A stretch of 21,764 nucleotides of DNA from a virus. The DNA lies in IMG/VR virus record IMGVR_UViG_3300046517_001666, positions 1 to 21,764 of that record; one strand, written 5' to 3'. This document shows positions 20,011 to 21,764 of this stretch, in pieces (positions within the stretch are counted from its first letter, which is position 1; each line of letters opens with the position of its first letter). The notes under the pieces were generated by a model. It saw nothing but the letters and a program-made list of their open reading frames with translations. It made no database searches and was not told the DNA's origin. Both the position numbers and the translations under genes were made by a program.

Positions 20011-21090
20011 TCAGCCGTAGGAGATAGTGCCGACGATGGGTATATACCCATTCGACGGCATGGTTGTGTTCTCGTACTGAAGATCGAAGTGGTCAACTCC
20101 AGGAGCCTCCGAGATTGCCTCCGAAACCCATGAGCGGTAAATCTCTTGCCCCGGCTTAGCGCGCTCCATGAACATAGCAATGACTGACTTCTCAATGCTG
20201 GCGCGAGTTGGTACGTCGTCAGGAGACAGGTTGATGATCTTTAAGTTGATCGGGAAGCGCAGAGGAGCCTCAACAAAGAAGTCCTTTACGGTGACCGGCC
20301 TCACGTTATCGATGAACTGGGTTACAGTCTGCACGTCCTCATCTAGTGGAAAGCCATCATTCTCCAGGGCACGCAGGTCGTCGCACATGAACCTAACGGT
20401 AACGGTACCGATCCCCATCTCGAGTGGGTAGCACCAGGCCCGGGTCACGCCAGGCACCATCAGCGCCCAATGAACATAGTCCTCCTGGTCGCCACCCATC
20501 GGCGGCTGCTGGATGCGCTCGATGACACGATAGCGAAGCTCGTCGTCGGTCTCCTGGTCAGTGCCGCCCTGGAGGGTATCAACCACGCAGACGGTCTCTA
20601 CGAGGGGAGGCGTCACAATGAAGCTGACGTAAGTGCCAGGGTCGAGGTTGGTGATCGTCCCTGGTGTCAGGGACCTGATGGGCACGGGAGTCGGCTGATC
20701 AGTAACGGTAACCGGAGCGGTCGTCTCGAACACAGTGAAGCCGTCGGTGACTTGGGAGGCCAAGGGGACGGTGGCCCCCTCTGGGGGTCCCGTCACCAGC
20801 ACGGTGCCGACTGACAACGTGGCGAGCTTCCTTCCCGTCGTCCCGTCGGCATTGACCAGCCAGATCTGGCCATGGCGATCCAGCCACTCGGTCTCCGCTG
20901 TATCCGGTAAGAGTTGAAGTGCCAGCCAATCGATATACTCCAAGGTCAGAAAGCACAGCGCGCCCTGGGCGTCACTGAGCACGCGCAGCACGCTATTGGG
21001 TACAGACGCATCGCTACCAGGAAGGGTACCGTGGATAGAGTCCCTGACAAAGGAACGCACTTCCTTGAGAGTTGGGGTTGACCAGGGCAT
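20011..21090 (-). CDS. Baseplate J-like protein (Mu gp47 family)
   Basis: The ATG at 21090 sits at the stop of the gp46-like gene. The 359-residue protein fits the baseplate J family: LEYIDWLALQLLPDTAETEWLDRHG near residues 50-75, then G-T-x-V-x-V-P strands, the hallmark GGTDQETDDELRYRVIER near 180, GGDQEDYVHWAL, and the end IEKSVIAMFMERAKPGQE with a WVSEAISEAPGVDHF helix. The family forms the wedge or inner ring of contractile-tail baseplates. Gene order gp45, gp46, gp47 is as in Mu. Confidence 0.93.
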   Translation of the reverse strand: MPWSTPTLKEVRSFVRDSIHGTLPGSDASVPNSVLRVLSDAQGALCFLTLEYIDWLALQLLPDTAETEWLDRHGQIWLVNADGTTGRKLATLSVGTVLVTGPPEGATVPLASQVTDGFTVFETTAPVTVTDQPTPVPIRSLTPGTITNLDPGTYVSFIVTPPLVETVCVVDTLQGGTDQETDDELRYRVIERIQQPPMGGDQEDYVHWALMVPGVTRAWCYPLEMGIGTVTVRFMCDDLRALENDGFPLDEDVQTVTQFIDNVRPVTVKDFFVEAPLRFPINLKIINLSPDDVPTRASIEKSVIAMFMERAKPGQEIYRSWVSEAISEAPGVDHFDLQYENTTMPSNGYIPIVGTISYG

Positions 21091-21614
21091 TAGGCTCTAA
21101 TCTCCTGCCAGAGCAGTTGGTACATCAGGTCTACGGCCGCCTTGGGACCGCGATAGAGGCGCACGCCTACATCGATGCGCTGCTTGTCAACCCTTGTCGA
21201 AAGTATCGCGAACTGGGTGGCGATCTTATGGTCGACAAAGGCCTGCATTGAGTCGCGGATATAATTCATAACCCGCGTCTGGGTCGCTCCCCACATCGAC
21301 TCTCTCGACTCGACGGCGCTGCGGCTCTCCAACCATATCTTGCAGCCGATCGGCCAACCCTTCCAGATCTCCTCGGCGTCCATGTCTCCCCACCACCCCT
21401 GGCGGTCCGTACTATCTGGGTCTGGCAGGCGGTCGTCAATATCGGCTAGAGAGTTAGTGCCAAGCGCCACGCAGACGGCGGTCGCCAGGGCCTGGGTATC
21501 ATCCAGAGTTCCGTTATCCGTCAAGCTCCAGTCGAGAGTGACCGAATACTTGGGGAAGTAGACGTTCTGAACGAGACGAACGTCGGGGACCCGTTGAACG
21601 ATCTGGGTGGGCAT
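21090..21614 (-). CDS. Phage GP46-family baseplate protein
   Basis: ATG 21614 was chosen because it opens just after the gp45-like stop (TAAG then ATG) with GGGTAAG upstream. The 174-residue protein has the GP46 family pattern: DWSLTDNGTLDDTQALATAV, a GWWGD stretch (WWGDMDAEE), GCKIWLESR, RVMNYIRDSMQAFVDHK and a β-rich end (VDKQRIDVGVRLYRG). GP46-type proteins are part of the Mu baseplate and fit between gp45 and gp47 as found here. The length is normal for the family. Confidence 0.9.
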   Translation of the reverse strand: MPTQIVQRVPDVRLVQNVYFPKYSVTLDWSLTDNGTLDDTQALATAVCVALGTNSLADIDDRLPDPDSTDRQGWWGDMDAEEIWKGWPIGCKIWLESRSAVESRESMWGATQTRVMNYIRDSMQAFVDHKIATQFAILSTRVDKQRIDVGVRLYRGPKAAVDLMYQLLWQEIRA

Positions 21615-21615
21615 C

Positions 21616-21764
21616 TTACCCAATCTTTCCCTTAGTATTGACGCAGGGTCCGCCAGTCGTAACGACATAGGCAAACTTCGCCTTAGTCGCCTCGGCACCA
21701 AGGTAGACGTGCTTGTCGTTCCCCTGGACGTGGACGTACGTGTTCTTATCGTCGAGGTCCATAT
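21616..21764 (-). CDS. Mu gp45-like baseplate spike protein, C-terminus only
   Basis: The frame runs in from the right edge on the - strand and ends at TAA 21618-21616. The last 49 residues include MDLDDKNTYVHVQGNDKHVY, then LGAEATKAKFAYVVTTGGP and a VNTKGKIG end. The strand-rich pattern with VYLG, KF-x-x-V-x-T-x-x-GP-x-VN-x-K matches the end of Mu gp45/GpV-type baseplate spike proteins as I know them. Position just before gp46 and gp47 supports this. The start lies outside the window. Confidence 0.8.
   Translation of the reverse strand, partial: MDLDDKNTYVHVQGNDKHVYLGAEATKAKFAYVVTTGGPCVNTKGKIG

Overview
This window is an internal piece of a tailed double-stranded DNA phage genome (or prophage), GC-rich and almost fully coding. 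The baseplate genes at the right edge (Mu gp45, gp46 and gp47-like, plus a YmfQ/gp48-like domain) point to a contractile-tailed, Mu-type baseplate. Two cell-wall hydrolases and no archaeal features indicate a bacterial host. From the families present I suspect a Gram-negative, possibly alphaproteobacterial host, but nothing in the window proves it. No terminase, portal, capsid, integrase, tRNA or CRISPR array is visible, so lifestyle is undecided.

Layout. Positions 1-8079 hold about 21 mostly small genes, all on the + strand, tightly packed with ATGA/GTGA/TAATG overlaps. They look like an early or DNA-metabolism arm: a DUF7694-like protein, a Lys/Ala-rich winged-helix protein with three nested in-frame starts, a second winged-helix-like protein, an SNF2-type helicase, a stand-alone AP2-like domain, an AlpA/Xis-like HTH, small membrane proteins and a Cro/C1-type HTH regulator. 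A rho-independent terminator sits at 1806-1851. Arginine is mostly AGG in the helicase, but one gene (5693-6322) uses almost only CGN and another (4173-4424) is AT-richer; both look acquired.

Positions 8080-8420 are non-coding and lie between convergent transcription units. The stretch is packed with GC-rich inverted repeats, seven CCTAGG hexamers and at least one textbook + strand terminator. It is the most unusual non-coding element of the window.

Positions 8421-21764 are the late arm, all on the - strand. In transcription order they hold: the gp45-like C-terminus, gp46-like, gp47/baseplate J, a tail-collar fibre, four small virion-associated genes and a Gly-rich fibre, a 1415-residue fusion of a Gly-rich head, four LamG-like domains and a C-terminal YmfQ/gp48 baseplate domain, a 33-residue Cys-pair protein, a membrane/coiled-coil (holin-like) protein, a coiled-coil plus HTH protein, a second copy of a small virion-type protein, a peptidoglycan-binding lysozyme-like enzyme, an amidase and a 66-residue protein.

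How it works together (inference): gp45/46/47 and the YmfQ domain build the baseplate. The collar, Gly-rich and LamG proteins present surface-binding domains. The amidase and lysozyme-like protein degrade peptidoglycan at lysis or entry. The left-arm genes handle DNA and regulation. The most notable points are the hairpin cluster, the LamG-YmfQ fusion, the nested starts at 978/1164/1428, and shuffled repeats among the fibre genes.
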